Assembly: GCA_024516035.1 (NCBI GenBank)
Contig: JAMCCL010000068.1
Span: forward strand, 50,457 to 114,456
DNA length: 64,000 nucleotides
Origin: Bactericera cockerelli
Taxonomy: Eukaryota; Arthropoda; Insecta; Hemiptera; Triozidae
Reading direction: 5' to 3'
Every line of letters begins with the position of its first letter. Position 1 is the first letter of the stretch. The notes below the pieces were generated by a model. That model did not search any database. It saw only the letters and a list, made by a program, of their open reading frames with translations, and was not told the DNA's origin. This document shows positions 22,836-35,132 of this stretch, piece by piece. The translations under genes and the position numbers were made by a program.

Positions 22836-22975
22836 CCGTGGCTCAGTGGTTAAGAGCATTGGTTACGAAAACCGGAAATTTTCCGTTTCCGGAATGGCAT
22901 GAATGTAAAGGTAAAAATGCCCTGAAGTAATGCGAAAGCGGTTCCGGGGCACACTTTCTTTTTAAAAAAAAGAGA
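22836..22975 (+). repeat. tRNA-derived SINE head
   Basis: GACCTCCGTGGCTCAGTGGT starts it and gives a strong A-box-like segment. The expected B box is not recognisable, so the copy is degenerate. It ends in an A-rich stretch (22962-22977). The opening resembles the head of the minus-strand SINE at 42770-42988 (GCCTCCGTGGC). Confidence 0.45.
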
Positions 22976-22982
22976 GAACATA

Positions 22983-23180
22983 TTGAATTGGTTGGATTCA
23001 GATCGGCTGAATCAAGGACATCCCATCTCATCAGAGGAAGATATCATTGAAAGAGCTCGAACTAACCCGACCGATGATGCAAATTTTCATGTAGCTTTTA
23101 GTTGGTTGGAAATGCAACAAGACACAGAAGTTGTGCAGTTATTGCAGTTAAAGAAAACAAGGGAAATGGCAGTATTTTGC
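22983..23180 (+). pseudogene. pogo/Tigger-like transposase C-terminal remnant
   Basis: About 65 residues are open: HPISSEEDIIERA followed by FSWLEMQQDTEVVQLLQLKK and TREMA. In pogo/Tigger transposases the region after the DDE domain has the same run: an E-E-I/D-I-I acidic helix, then W-L-E-x-Q-x-D-x-x-x-x-x-x-L-x-x-L-K-K. The catalytic domain is absent, so this is only a remnant. The ORF continues to 23258, but the last 25 residues are AT-derived noise. Similarity was judged by eye. Confidence 0.45.
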
Positions 23181-23282
23181 CCTCTCTTCTCTATTTTAGG
23201 TATATCACTTTTAGGTGATATATCACCTATTTTAGGTATAATATCGCCTTTTACATAAAATGTATAACACACATTTTACATA

Positions 23283-24167
23283 CAGGGTCTTCATAAAGTC
23301 TCACCCAGGCCTAGGTTTCTCGAAAACGACTCAGAATATCAAAAAACGCAAAAACCCGTAATCCTTTATATTTTGGGGGATTGATATTCAGCCAAATTTT
23401 TTTTGCCTACACGGCCCCAGTCAGGCTGGGCATGGACCAACTTTAAAATCTTAAATAGAATGGTATGTCTTGTGGCATATTGTTTTAAAGGTCTTATTAA
23501 GAGAAGTTCATTACAATAAATTTCAGTGTGCTACAACTTACCGTTCTCGAGATACAGGGTCGGACGTCCTGCGTAATATCCATATATTTTGACCTATAAC
23601 TCGATAACCGTAAATTATGGAGAAAAATTTTCTTGTTAATAATAACTCCTTATGATGAGACTTTTCGAACAAGTTATAACTCGACATACTCTGTTGATGT
23701 TAGTTTCTGGTCGGTTTCGTCAGCCAGCCGGACGAACAGTCGAAAAAAATTTAACGAAAAAACAAATCAAATTTTAACTTGTTCGAAAGTTCTTGCTATA
23801 AGGAGTTTTATTATCAAGAAAAATTTTCTCCATAATTTACGGTTAACGAGTTATAGGTCAAAATATAGGGATATTACGCAGGACGTCCGACCCTGTATCT
23901 CGAGAACGGTAAGTCGTAGCACACTGAAATTTATTGAAATGAACATCTTTCAATAAGACCTTTAAAACAATATGCCACAAGACATACCACTCTATTTAAG
24001 ATTTTAAAGTTGGTCCATGCCCAGCCTGACTGGGGCCGTGTAGGCGAAAAAAATTTGGCTGAAAATCAATCCCCCTAAATATAAAGGAATACGGGTTTTT
24101 GGGTTTTTTGATATTCTGAGTCGTTTTCGAGAAACCTAGGCCTGGGTGAGACTTTATGAAGACCCTG
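23283..24167. mobile_element. Foldback transposon, 885 bp, about 390-bp inverted arms, TA target
   Basis: The left arm (23283 to about 23675) and right arm (about 23776 to 24167) are reverse complements over almost their whole length, with scattered mismatches. Both ends read CAGGGTCTTCATAAAGTCTC. The element is flanked by TA on both sides (23281-23282 and 24168-24169), pointing to Tc1/mariner-type integration. The unique spacer is only about 100 bp. The 107-codon ORF inside is a by-product of the palindrome. Confidence 0.85.
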
Positions 24168-24169
24168 TA

Positions 24170-24954
24170 TATATTATAGAACTTCGATTATTTTAGCGAC
24201 CCTTGGTCCCAAATAGTTAAAATATTCGAAGTTCTACTGTGTGTACACATTGAGATAATACTTGTAGTGTTGAACTCTTCACAAAGAAATTCAGAAAATG
24301 CTGAAGAAATTCACCACTAAAAGAAATTCAGCACTAAACTCTATTCCATCAAGCTTGCCGGGAGGCGAGCGCTCGTCAAGTAGCGCCAGCTAACCGGCCT
24401 ATATTAACACGAAACAGAGTTTATATGTATTTTGTTTTATTGTTTTCAATAAATCAAAACAACATTATTTGGAAAACGCTATTAATGATCTCCTAATAAT
24501 AGCATTTGAAATTATGTTCCTGTTAACAAGGGATTCCATTACTTTCCTTTCTTTAGGATAAGGAAAGTAAAAATGAAGAGCTACAAAAATAGTTTTGAAT
24601 CGAAATAGCAGCAACACAATTACATCCAAAATCAGAACTTGAAGTCATATTTGAACTTAGCTCCACTACTTCTCATATGCTTCGTAAAGCTGATGCCTAA
24701 GTATCAATAATAAGGACTCATACGTTTACGAGCGTTTTAATATGTTTATCGTGCTTAATAAAAACATACGCAATAAAGGTATCTTTAGAAATAATTAACT
24801 CGATTGCTGCTGTCAGTTAATTCCATCATATAAATGTTTACAACACCGGACACATGAGTCCAGGCTCGATGTCATCACAGGCTCCCTTGTCTAATCTGTG
24901 CGGTTTCGTTTCGGGGTTTCAATTAATATTTCAACAACTATAGTCATATCGTAA
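24170..24954. other. Gene-free region
   Basis: No gene seen. The only recognisable item is a small hairpin, ACTTTCCT...AGGAAAGT at 24541-24569, matching the ends of the element at 15140-15801. It could be a deletion footprint or relic of it. Confidence 0.45.
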
Positions 24955-25085
24955 CTGAGGGATTTACCCACCATTCACTGGAAACAGACAATCACGCCAT
25001 AAACACCTCACTCAGCATAGGATGGGTCGGGACCAGCCAGCATCAGGAATGTTTGAACCTGGGGGTGGGCCTGGGCAATCTACGT
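24955..25085 (-). repeat. SINE tail fragment of the CCAGTGAATGG family
   Basis: The minus strand has CCAGTGAATGGTGGGTAAAT. The same core (GAATGGAGGGT.AAACCCCC) is in the SINEs at 42770-42988 and 49703-49971. No head is recognisable here. Confidence 0.4.
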
Positions 25086-25139
25086 CACACTCAATGTTGG
25101 AACTGATCGACCTATTCAAATTGCAAAAGTGACGCTGGG

Positions 25140-25303
25140 CAGACCCTGGCCTCTGATCCTAACACTGACCAGTAGACCCTGGCCCCTGATCCTAACACTG
25201 ACCAGTAGACCCTGGCCCCTGATCCTGACACTGACCAGTAGACCCTGGCCCCTGATCCTGACCAGCAGACCCTGGCCCCTGATCCTAACACTGACCAGCA
25301 GAC
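25140..25303 (+). repeat. Minisatellite, 33-bp unit, about 5 copies
   Basis: The unit is GACCAGTAGACCCTGGCCCC plus TGATCCTAACACT. One copy lacks 12 bases (near 25255-25265), and two positions vary (AGTAG/AGCAG, CTAAC/CTGAC). The repeat ORFs on both strands are artefacts. Confidence 0.95.
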
Positions 25304-25312
25304 CAAAGCTCC

Positions 25313-27971
25313 CACTACAGGTAGGGTGTAATGTTTCTATGCTAACTCTTGATTTATTGAACCGTCATATAAAAAAACTCTTCAAACTTACCATACGTTC
25401 CTCAATTAAATTTTTCAGAGTTATTCCTCAATAATAATGATAATAATAATGAGAAATGAGCATTTATTGTATCCAGGTGTGAATTTTAGTGCTTGGAATG
25501 GAGGGCTTAAATTAATCTGATGAACGGATTAAGCGTTTCGACTGAAATCTTTTTAATCTTAATAGGAAATAAGGGGTTTGCTGGTCCGGAGCATGAACAG
25601 CACATCTCATGTTTGCCTATGTGAAAGTTGTAGTACATACATACCTCATCTGATGGAGTGGAGACTAGATGATAATACATTAATGCAAATGGACTGACAT
25701 GGACCAATTTTCTATATTGAGTGATAGAACATAATGTATTTTAGTTATCGAATCCAAAAATCGATCTGACTTTTGAACTGAAGGAGGATTAAAGACTCAT
25801 TTTTAATTGAAAATTACACATTGTGATAGCCTGTAGACTGCAGGTCTAAGATATTGTTAAAAACATGATTAACTATTCAAAAAGGAACATTTCAGTTAAA
25901 TGATAGTCATAATACCTATTTCTTTTATAACAAAAATCTAACTTTTGTATTTGCAAACATAAATATATGACTCAACACTGTATAGAGTTTTCAAACTAAA
26001 CTTAATAATTATGGATCAATACTCTGTACGAAAGTAATAAAATGATTCGTTTGTGTGTGTGTGTTTGTCCTTCTCTTAAAACAACAAGTCGAATTGAGCT
26101 GAAATTTTTTATGGTTACCAATGACTGGCTGGATCTCTCATCCGCTATCCCTAAAGTCCACTAAAAAAAGGTTAACTTTTGAATGAGCTTTTTCAAATAC
26201 TACTAGGATTTGCATATCTCGCGATGTACAAGTCCGTTTGAGCTGAAATTTATGTATAAGAGCTATTCAATATGTCCATTTCTTGAAAGTTGAGCTTTTT
26301 CACACTCAAATCTGAAAGTCCCAATAGATTCTGGAAAGAGAATTCCTTGAACTGAACCTCTCTGCATTTTTTATAAATCAAAACGTTCAGAGAACCTCAG
26401 CAAAATACGCCTTCTTTATTTCAGTTTTGAAGTGAGGGAGCAGTTTTATTTTTTCACTTGTAAATTTCGTTCATCCTACCTAATATGTACTATTGTTGTA
26501 TCTTCCACTTGAAATAAGTTTTGTAGAAGTGGCAATTATTATTTTTATTGTAAATTAATTCTTTGATATAATTTTATGACTGTCGAGTAGAATTCTGCGA
26601 GCGTTATTAGTGAGCCTTTTTAATGAGTAACACGCAAAGAAACCTTGCAGACGGTCTGGCATCATCTGACAGCAATACCAGGCTCTAAATATAATGAAGG
26701 GTTATGTGGAGTTGCCTATACATTGAGGCAATGCCTCAATGTGGTTAACATATATTATGTTACATCAGAGACCTAATAATTTCATTCAAACAATCAAAAA
26801 TGAGATCTGCTAATTATTAATTTGTCTATTACCTGTAGGTAAGTAAGAAGAAAAATCGTTAAATTTTCATTCCAAATTCACTCCAAGATATTTGTAAAAG
26901 AGATCCAACTGCTAATAATTTCAAGAATACTCCAGTTCAATGAAAAATGACTCCTAGACAGAGTGGAGCCTTTTAAATTTCCATTCACAAATTCTTCATT
27001 CCATCTTTTGTCTCCTTACCTTGTAGGCGACAAACAGTCTCACGTGAATGGATTGTATTTCAGGTAAACTCAACAAAGGAAATACCCGGGAAGTTCCTCT
27101 ATCCCAATTGAAAAGATATTGACTTTCATTCATAAAGTCGAACAATAGAAGAGGACCTGTCAATAGTCGTTCAGTCAATTTGGTTTACAATCGGTTCTTC
27201 AGGGAATGAGTTCGATACAGGGTAATACCAAGTAATTTGAATTTGAACTGAAAACTTGCATAATTATGTATGATGCTATTCGTTGTCTTTCTTTCCCAGC
27301 CGTGGCACAAAACAACAGTCTCTTCAGTTAGTTAAGGTCTGTTGTTACTAAACTTGTACCTATTCCAAATACAATACATATTGCATAGGCAATGCAACTG
27401 TAAAACTATTAGACTTTGTCATATATTAATTCCCATTCAGGTGGCTATTTAAAACTTCAAGGTACACTCGAGTATAGTTATATGGTATTTGTGTAACCAA
27501 ACTGTGCTGACTATGTGGATTCGCAATGGACTTGAATCAGAAACTTTGGCATCGAATTCAACTCATTATAACATTTTCAGGATGTGGTATCTATCAAGAA
27601 TCATTGGTATTTTACACAGTTGAAAATACTCCTATTGCTTTGGGGAGACCCTGTATAGAGGCACCAGTACCTACGTCCATTACAAATTTCAGTTTCTTTT
27701 TTAAATAAGCTGGAGCATTTGAACTATATTATGATGCCCTCAAAATTAAGGATCGAGGTTCCGAAAACTTATTATGTGAAGATTTACCATGTCAACCTTT
27801 TCTGTATGTGTGCGAGAGAGACAGAGAGAAAGACCATTAATGGAAGTTGGTCTTTTGTTTGACCCTCATTAATGTATCAATACCTAATCTAGATCTACCT
27901 TTCTGATTATATCTAGTTTCCCATAATAATTAAATAATATTTGCTTTTTTTTAAGATAAGTGTTTCACAGT
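25313..27971. other. Gene-free region
   Basis: No supported ORF. Bases 26050-26070 hold a short (TG)n followed by text of the kind AGTCGAATTGAGCTGAAATTT, which repeats loosely at 26230-26260. This could be a degenerate non-autonomous repeat. Bases 26580-26760 are more complex and less AT-rich, but nothing can be named. Confidence 0.45.
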
Positions 27972-28124
27972 CTTTTTTATTTCGTAGCCATGAAACAGGA
28001 GCTACTGTAGACGCTTGTGGTCTGTGTTGTAGCTTGCCCATTACGTAGTATGCCTCCCCTCTGACGGGCTAGAAGTGACACAATACTTCCCATTAATAGG
28101 TGCAACACGTCAACACGAGCGCAC
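27972..28124 (-). mobile_element. tRNA-derived SINE, 3' half (split by a hAT insertion)
   Basis: On the minus strand this follows on from 30149-30280. The joined element is about 280 bp and ends in a short A-rich tail (TACGAAATAAAAAAG). A second copy lies at 63155-63440 and shows the same order, including the CTACAGTAGCTCC block. That shared order proves the two halves here belong together. Confidence 0.75.
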
Positions 28125-30148
28125 CAGTGCCGGATTACCCATATGGCGGATTTGGCAGATGCCAAGGGCCCCGCGCTTTAGGGGGCCCCGCGCTTGAGCA
28201 GCTTACACTAGATATTATGAGTTGTTTTAAAAGCTTACACTAGGTATTATGGATTTTTTAAAAGCTTACACTAGGTACTTTTGAATAATGAGTAAGAAGA
28301 AGAAGAAATAAAAGTGAAAAAAAACACAGTGACAACAAAGTACATAAATTGAAAGAAAAGCGCGGGGCTCCCTATTATTATCTATTCCTTGAATAAACAA
28401 TGATCAACCATATAGAAATTAGCGGATTACCTACCAATATGTAAGATTTGTTAGATGCCAAGTTCCCGCGATTTTGGGGGCCCCGCCTTTCGGGCAGCTT
28501 ACATAAATTATAAGTGTTTGAATGACCTTTAACTCGCTTTTTTTGGATTTTAATATTAAATAAAATCACAGCCAGTTGAGCAAAATGTTAAAAGAAAAAC
28601 CACGGGAACCCCTTAAAATGGACCACATATATGAAAATAGGTAGATCTTTAGATACCTATTACCTGCGACTCTTTATATAATATAATATAATTACTTGTA
28701 TTTGAAAAGAATAATATTGACAAAGGACTTGATTATCGCCTTAGGTAATCTCTGCCATCAAACTTTTGATCGGCTTTATCGACATCTTAACCAATGATCT
28801 TCATATAGCCGCCTGCGGCGCTTTTAATGAATTTTTCAAGATATCTTTTTCTATCTAAGTTCGGAGTACTTTACCCCATAACTTTGCAAAAATTTCGCCT
28901 GCGGCACCGTCAAATCTATTTATCTTGATGGTTTGGATTGTTTTTCAAGACATGCAATTCTAGTACCATTAAAAGAAAAAAAAAAAATCTTTGGGCATTT
29001 TAAAAGTGCCTTTTGATTGTTTGAAATTAATTTGGAAAGTTACCTTTAAAAAAATTAGCATTCAATACTAGCGATAAAATCTTCATAGTAATCGATGATC
29101 TACTTTCTACACATCTTACCTAATGACATCTTTCTACACATATTCTTTTCATAATACATAATTTTTTAGATATTTCTACTATCCTATTGAAAAAGAGAAC
29201 TAAAAAATACATCCTAAATAACCAAATAACACTACAAAAATTATTTTTTTTTTTACACATTCCCTAAAAGTACACATAGTACTTAGAGGGAAATTTATAA
29301 ATATTTAAACATTGTAGATAAATAATAAAATTCATTATTATTATTATTATTATATATTATTATTACCACTGGCATGATTCCTTTTTTAACACTTTGTGCG
29401 CCACGTCGCTCAATATGAGCGACAGCGACTTCCCGCTGGGGCCACGTCTCTCATTTTGAGAGACACTAGACCTCTCTTTGAAGCATTGTGTCTCAGTATG
29501 GGCCACACTACTGTGTATTTTGTATTGAGAATTTGAAGCGTGGCTTCCTGAGGATGATCAGAGTGTGCTTGGTTTTCACCTATCTAGTTTTGAAGCATAT
29601 TGAGAGACAATCCTTTGTATCGTGGCCCCAGGGGAAAATCGCGATTTTGGGCTTGGCGCACAAAGTGTTAAGAAAACACTTGAACCACTTCTTGATCTCT
29701 TCTTCTTTTACTTTACTTTTAAAATTCTGATTAATTTTTTTTTTTTTTTCTCTCTTCTACTTGTTGTTACTCTTTAACTTAACTTAAAAATAACTCTCTC
29801 TTTTTTTTCTTGTATCCCGCCACCAGATTTAATCTGAATGGGGTACAAAATACTTCCATATTTTATTACTCTTTGAAATAGTCTCTTTTTTAAATGTATT
29901 AAAATGTTATGTCTGTATAAGAGACCTCAAATATACAATAAAAGTAATATTAAAAAAAAAATATTCGGAAAAAATGTTGCCTTCGGTGTTATAAACGTCG
30001 TTTTGGATACTATTATGGATTGGTGCTCAGGCCACTTTGCTTCGATTTCAAGGTTCTAAAAATAGTATTTTAGAATTAACTCAGTACAATTTTGGGGCCC
30101 CGCGCCTTGAAATTGCCAAGGGCCCCGCGCAGCCTTAATCCGGCACTG
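28125..30148. mobile_element. Non-autonomous hAT transposon, 2024 bp, inside a SINE
   Basis: The ends are CAGTGCCGGATTA and TAATCCGGCACTG, a perfect 13-bp inverted repeat. They are flanked by the exact 8-bp duplication GAGCGCAC (28117-28124 and 30149-30156). GGGCCCCGCGC motifs recur in the subterminal parts at both ends. The interior shows no transposase frame. It has three short tandem copies of an AGCTTACACTAGGTATTATG unit (28198-28280) and carries a piggyBac-type MITE (29390-29667). Removing the element and one TSD restores the host SINE. Confidence 0.9.
29390..29667. mobile_element. piggyBac-type MITE, 278 bp, TTAA target, inside the hAT
   Basis: CACTTTGTGCGCC at the left and GGCGCACAAAGTG at the right form a perfect 13-bp inverted repeat. 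TTAA flanks both sides (29386-29389 and 29668-29671). There are internal small palindromes (CTCATTTTGAGAG, CTCAATATGAG). It resembles the 11578-11736 element in target site and in having G/C-rich tips, but its end sequence differs. Confidence 0.85.
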
Positions 30149-30280
30149 GAGCGCACCGGAAGGTATCCCTTACAAACAAATGTAACCAAATTTAGAAAAA
30201 AAATTGTCGGCTCGGGGGATCGAACCCGGGACCTTCTGCATGGCAAGAGAGTGCTTTACCACTGAGCGCTTAATTCTTTG
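30149..30280 (-). mobile_element. tRNA-Gly-like SINE head (5' half of the split SINE)
   Basis: The minus strand contains GCTCAGTGGTAAAGC (A box), an anticodon-arm-like CTCTCTTGCCATGCAGAAGG with a GCC in the loop, and CCGGGTTCGATCCCCCGAGC with a perfect B box. The pattern is that of tRNA-Gly(GCC). The tRNA part is at 30208-30272, and a tRNA-unrelated body follows towards 30149. It is a SINE, not a tRNA gene, because the acceptor stem does not close and the body is shared with a second copy at 63 kb. Confidence 0.75.
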
Positions 30281-33188
30281 AGTGCTTTTGAATGTTTATT
30301 AGGGAATGAACTTGAAGAAATAAATATTGATTAACTAATAAAATTTCAGATACTCCATAGGTGAATATGACTGACTTTTGCTAAATTAGTATGAGAAACT
30401 AGAGTGCCAAAAAAAAAAAAAAAAAAACATTAAGGATGATGGTACTTGGTAATAAAAACAATCTACTGATGGCACTATAACTACCTATTACTCAGAATAC
30501 AGAAAATTATTGCATGGAAAATATTGGATTCAGGACGCTGTATATCAAAAAGGAATAAGGTTGGAGTGATAAATATCATAGAGGATTCTTCAGTCAGCTT
30601 CATACATTTCAGACAAATAGCGACCTAATGGCGAAACATATGTGCCACATACAGGGTGGTAGGGAGTTGCTTTCTACCATGTCAAGACACTACTGCGTCA
30701 GTTACAGCTGATGTAGATTTCAAGAAAAAAACACATTGGTCGACCAAGAACAACCCAGATAAACGTAGTATAAATGACCTGTAATGAAGGTGCATAATAT
30801 AGACTAGCATAGGACCTCTTGGAGATCTTGATCTAATAGAAATTAACAACAAAATAAGATTAGTTTTGGAACAGTTGGTAACAGGGATAGTGGAGCACAT
30901 TCAACTCGTCCTTTTAAATTCACTAAATAATTATAAATAAACATAATATATATGTATAGTGATCACCAAGGACCGCAATTGTGATGTTGATGAATGATGA
31001 ATAAGACGCAAAGTTGATGAATTTAAAATGGGACCATCTGTAATGGATGAAATTTGAGCAAAACCTAAAGAAACAAAACTGACTGATCCGATTCTAACCC
31101 AGTATAGCATAACCCATTCTCACCAACAGTTATATCAATCCCACCAGGGCGGAATTCGGGGCTGTCATTTGAGGGTAAATAAGAGCTTGTGCACCCCCCC
31201 CCCTTCTACCACCATCTACTTCTCCTCCTCAGCCTCCCCCTTTGTTTTCTCCAAGCATCTCTCCTATGCCCCAAGTCCATCCAGGCTCTTCCTCTCTCTC
31301 CTCCCACCCCTTCCTAATTCATTAGTATATCATATCATCCCTTCTAATATGCTTTTCAGGAGGGTGAGTACCGGGGCTGAGCATAACAGGAGGGAGGGGG
31401 GGCGTCTAATTGAATCACGCCGCTTGTACGAGATGTTACAAAAAGTTGACGCGTGATAGTGACTAATCTTTTATTTTGCCACCGCAGGAACCTTGCGAAA
31501 TGTTTTAGCTTTCCTCTTCAGCTTGATTAATGAATTGTTGAAGTTTCCCAGCAACTGCGATGAAGAGGTGAACTAAATCAATTCTCTGTCCATTGTGTTC
31601 CGTGCAAGTTTCAATTGTTTCCGTCCGACAAGTGAGGAGATTTTCTTTTTAATGAAGAACTGTTTGTAGTACACTAGTAAATTAAAGTATACTACAACTT
31701 CATAGGTTTCAAATTATTATCTACATATATAAAGAAGTTTTATTTATAAACTTTTAGTTTGAGGATTTCTAGAATGAGGAATTTGATCTTTAGATTGGTC
31801 AGACTTTGTATTGCTTCTCTCTCTCTCTTTGAAATGATAACTTTTTTTTCTTTCAAAGCCTTTCAAAGACTTTTAGCGTCTTGGGGAAAATATAGCTATA
31901 GGTTTTGGATTGTCTGACTATCTTGAATCCAGACATATGTACCTCATATTATACCGGTTTCCATTACAGAATGATTTCATAACAACAGAAGTTGAAATAA
32001 TACTTGTCCAGCAGAAAACATGTTCCTCAAAGTTCCCCTTGTACCACCTGAACCTGAAATCACTGCATGCTTAATAGATATTTCATTGGAGTCCTTACTA
32101 TAGTAATTAGAGTTAAATGCCATAAACATTACTATCAAAACTCGCCAGTGGGTAATCAAAAGCATCATTTATGAGGTGTCATTGTTGGGTACCGGATACG
32201 GGCATCAGCTTTGCAAGCCATGGAGAACGCAACGGTCCACGACTCATAGAGTCTATTCTCCTCCCGGGTGTTTGTTTAGAAACAGAATGACTCCGAGTTT
32301 CCGGTGGAACCATCAGTTCATCTCTCTTCCTGCACATCATTATTCAATGTTTAAAGTCACATTTATTTTTCTTTATTGAAAGGTAAGGTGCTTACTCGAA
32401 ACCTATTTGGTGAGTTTTGTGTGAGCCAGATAACTAGATTACATTTATGTATAAAAAATATTAGAAGGGGATAGTATTGATCCATCATACAAGACTTTGT
32501 AGGAGTAAGTATATCTGACCATTTATGGACTTGTTGGTCTTCATGGCAGACCTTCTCATAGGGAATGGACAGGTGAATCGCCACTAGAATTAAATGTTTA
32601 ATGAACGCCATGGACAAATAAATAGACATTGAAGTTTCTACTCTTCAATTGTTGCCTGACTGCATGTGTATTGTATATACATAATAATATACAATATACA
32701 TATATGTATGTATAGCTACTCAGTTTTCTTCAGCAACAGTCTGAATGCGCTCACCTAGGTAAACAATTGCTCTAGATTCAAACCCAGACCATCTGCGTAG
32801 GTATGTATATAATTTAATCTTCACTCATTGCTCATTTGCTGACTGATTGAAAGGTATTATATACCTATGTATAATACAAACACAGTAAGCGATGAGCAAC
32901 CATCTCCACAGCCTGAATCTCAGGAGGTCCGAGGTTTTCCATTTCTTAGGTGTAAAAGAAATTAAAATTCCAGTTATTATTGTAGCAAGGACACAATGAG
33001 ATGAATGATGAGGGATGCCGTCGGATTATGATGAGCTGTAGAGTCCATTCAGTGGGGACTCTATTGTACTGCTGCTTCCGATTTGGAATGACTTTAGGGT
33101 TTAAACTATTCCATTAATTTCCAACATAAACTAGGATTGAAAGTGAAATATATTTTATTTAAAATAGAATTAGAAAATACACATTGTT
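30281..33188. other. Gene-free region
   Basis: No supported gene. Bases 31189-31325 are a long C/T-rich tract on the plus strand. Bases 31340-31640 and 32165-32330 are complex, less AT-rich blocks without ORFs, possibly regulatory. The 95-codon ORF at 31169-31456 comes from the C/T tract. Confidence 0.45.
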
Positions 33189-33260
33189 AGAGCAGCTAAT
33201 TAGCCAAGAGGATAGCACTCCTCTAAGAATCTTTACGTATTGGGTTCGATTCCCTCCCTG
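33189..33260 (+). repeat. tRNA-like SINE head
   Basis: TAATTAGCCAAGAGGATAGC is an A-box-like stretch. TTGGGTTCGATTCCCTCCC contains a perfect B box. The anticodon arm is not convincing, so this is a SINE head or tRNA pseudogene. The sequence after it has no polyA tail that I can place. Confidence 0.5.
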
Positions 33261-33559
33261 ATTTTCCTGCTAAAGTTAGTGACTGGATTTCTTTACCAAC
33301 TTTTTTTTCAAATAATAAGACCTCAGAAATGATGTTAACGTAGCTCATCCAATAAGATGTTAGAGTTACACACATAAATAATAAATTCAGTAAATATTTA
33401 AGAGTACCCACGCATGTAATGAACTTCTAGTCTCAAAAAGACTACTTATCTTAATGATCAAAGAAATTAATCTGTAAATGATCATAAGACTTATTCATTT
33501 GCAAAGGGCAAGGACCAAACGCAGGATGATGAGATTGAGAGAAGAGGGAACAGCCAAGT

Positions 33560-33746
33560 TATGTATGGATAAACAATTCTGAGGAACGTCACCACAGGAA
33601 GAGCCAAAGCAAGGTGGTGGGATCAAGTGAACAAGGATACGGTGGCTCTCGAAATATCAGAAAGACATGCAGCAGACAGATAAATAAAAGAGGCCAAAAG
33701 TGGAAGAGGTCGGATGCCAAATGAAGTATATAAGCCATGGATGTGA
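33560..33746 (+). pseudogene. LINE protein C-terminal remnant
   Basis: From 33582 the plus strand reads GRAKARWWDQVNKDTVALE, then SERHAADR, a stop, and IKEAKSGRGRMPNEVYKPWM with the terminal stop at 33744-33746. The W-x-D-Q-V-x-x-D-x-x-x-L stretch followed by A-x-D-R is the usual end of many insect LINE polyproteins. The in-frame stop and the shift upstream (GQGPNAG region, 33508) show it is dead. Confidence 0.5.
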
Positions 33747-33752
33747 AATGTA

Positions 33753-34609
33753 TGTAAGTTAGACCTGGAGAGTTGAATATTCCTCTAAGTACTGTTTGAC
33801 CGTATGACTGCGCCCTGTGGGAAACAGAAAAACAATCAATTTCTTTTGCTTTTGATGAACGTTGTATAATAAATGGTATTAAATGACTATCTCCCATTCG
33901 TCTGATTGGTAAATAAATTACTGTTTCTTTATTGGTTCATTGACACAGTTGAAATGTGTTGAATAAAATTAAAACGACAATACATTATCATTAATAATTT
34001 TATTCCACTTAATTGTCCACAAGAGATGATGAAATATGATGGATGAACTACTCCTGAAAGGATATATACATGACTGTCATCAGAGGGAGTTCGGGGACCT
34101 TCTGGGGTGTTGTATCAATTAGAATGAAATTATTAGAATTGTAGTGATTATATCAGATGAGGTGGTGTGGGAGCTAATATAAGGATAGATTCAATTAATT
34201 TTATTAAATTAAATATCAATATTTATATACCTTAGTATTGATTTTGATAATCTGTATGTAATACACCGGATAATGTATTATGAATAATTGTATAATTAGT
34301 ATACTCGTCAATGGAAGGTAACCACTATTATAAACGAGGGTAATACATAAATCATTACTTTGTTACTTACTACCGATAAATTAATATAATTATAATATGT
34401 ATATAAATAATCATCCCAAATGATGTTCATCGCAAAAAAAAAACAAGAAAATTGTCTTATTTAATTAGATGGTTTGATTTATAATCATCCTAATTCAATC
34501 AATTTTTGTACTAAATTACAATTTAACTTTATTTTAACTATAAAATTAAGATGGCTTTTAGCCAGTGACTTCTGAGTATGTTAGAAAGAGTGTGTTGTGG
34601 GTGCGCATA
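33753..34609. other. Gene-free AT-rich region
   Basis: No gene, RNA or repeat structure recognised. Bases 34180-34560 are over 75 percent A/T by eye. Confidence 0.5.
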
Positions 34610-34851
34610 TAGGGTAAGGTTGCCATATTTGGGGAGGTAACTTTTGAACGCCTATAAAATGAAAACGGTAAAGTCTTTTTTAATTAAATAAAGTCCAAAT
34701 TACACAGAATTATGTTTTTTATTATTTCTCAGAGTTACAGAACAATAAAAAAGAAAAAAGTAATTAAAAAATTAACATAAACAAAACACTTCAAAAATGG
34801 CAGTCAAAAATTTGTGATCCTAATTTGGGGAGGTTCTAATTTTTTGAAAAT

Positions 34852-35022
34852 TTAAGATTTTTTCATTGATTTTTTAATACTTTTGGCCAACATTCCTTTA
34901 CTGCAATATTCACAAATGAATTTCTCATCTTTTCCTGCACATAGTTCGTGTGCCCACTGCCCACCTTTCACAAATGAGACACATGATCCAGCGCTCACCA
35001 TTTCTTGCAGGACAGTCTTCAG
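34852..35022 (-). pseudogene. PHD-like zinc finger of a pogo/Tigger-type transposase
   Basis: The minus strand encodes WAHELCAGKDEKFICEYC followed by a lysine-rich tail and a stop at 34852. In another frame immediately before lies RWIMCLICERW. Together they give W-I-x-C-x2-C-x2-W-x-H-E-x-C-x8-C-x2-C, the treble-clef finger found at the C-terminus of many DDE_1 (pogo/jerky) transposases. So there is at least one frameshift. The reading upstream of the finger is cut by the hAT insertion at 35031. Confidence 0.55.
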
Positions 35023-35132
35023 AATACAGTCATGCGCGGATATAGGGGGGGGCACGGGGGCACGTGCCCCCCCAGATTTTTTCGGTAAGCGATGTTTCTC
35101 AAATTTCAATATACCTAACCCTGTATAAAAAA

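Noticed and set aside
25112..25434. Repetitive ORFs of RPWPLILTLTS and GSGARVYWSV type on both strands
   Set aside because: A 33-bp minisatellite read in open frames.
30208..30272. Functional tRNA-Gly gene
   Set aside because: Good A and B boxes, but the acceptor stem does not close, the sequence continues into a SINE body, and a second dispersed copy exists.
31169..31456. 95-codon Pro/Ser-rich ORF
   Set aside because: Derived from a C/T-rich tract, with no start context, no domain and no splice evidence.
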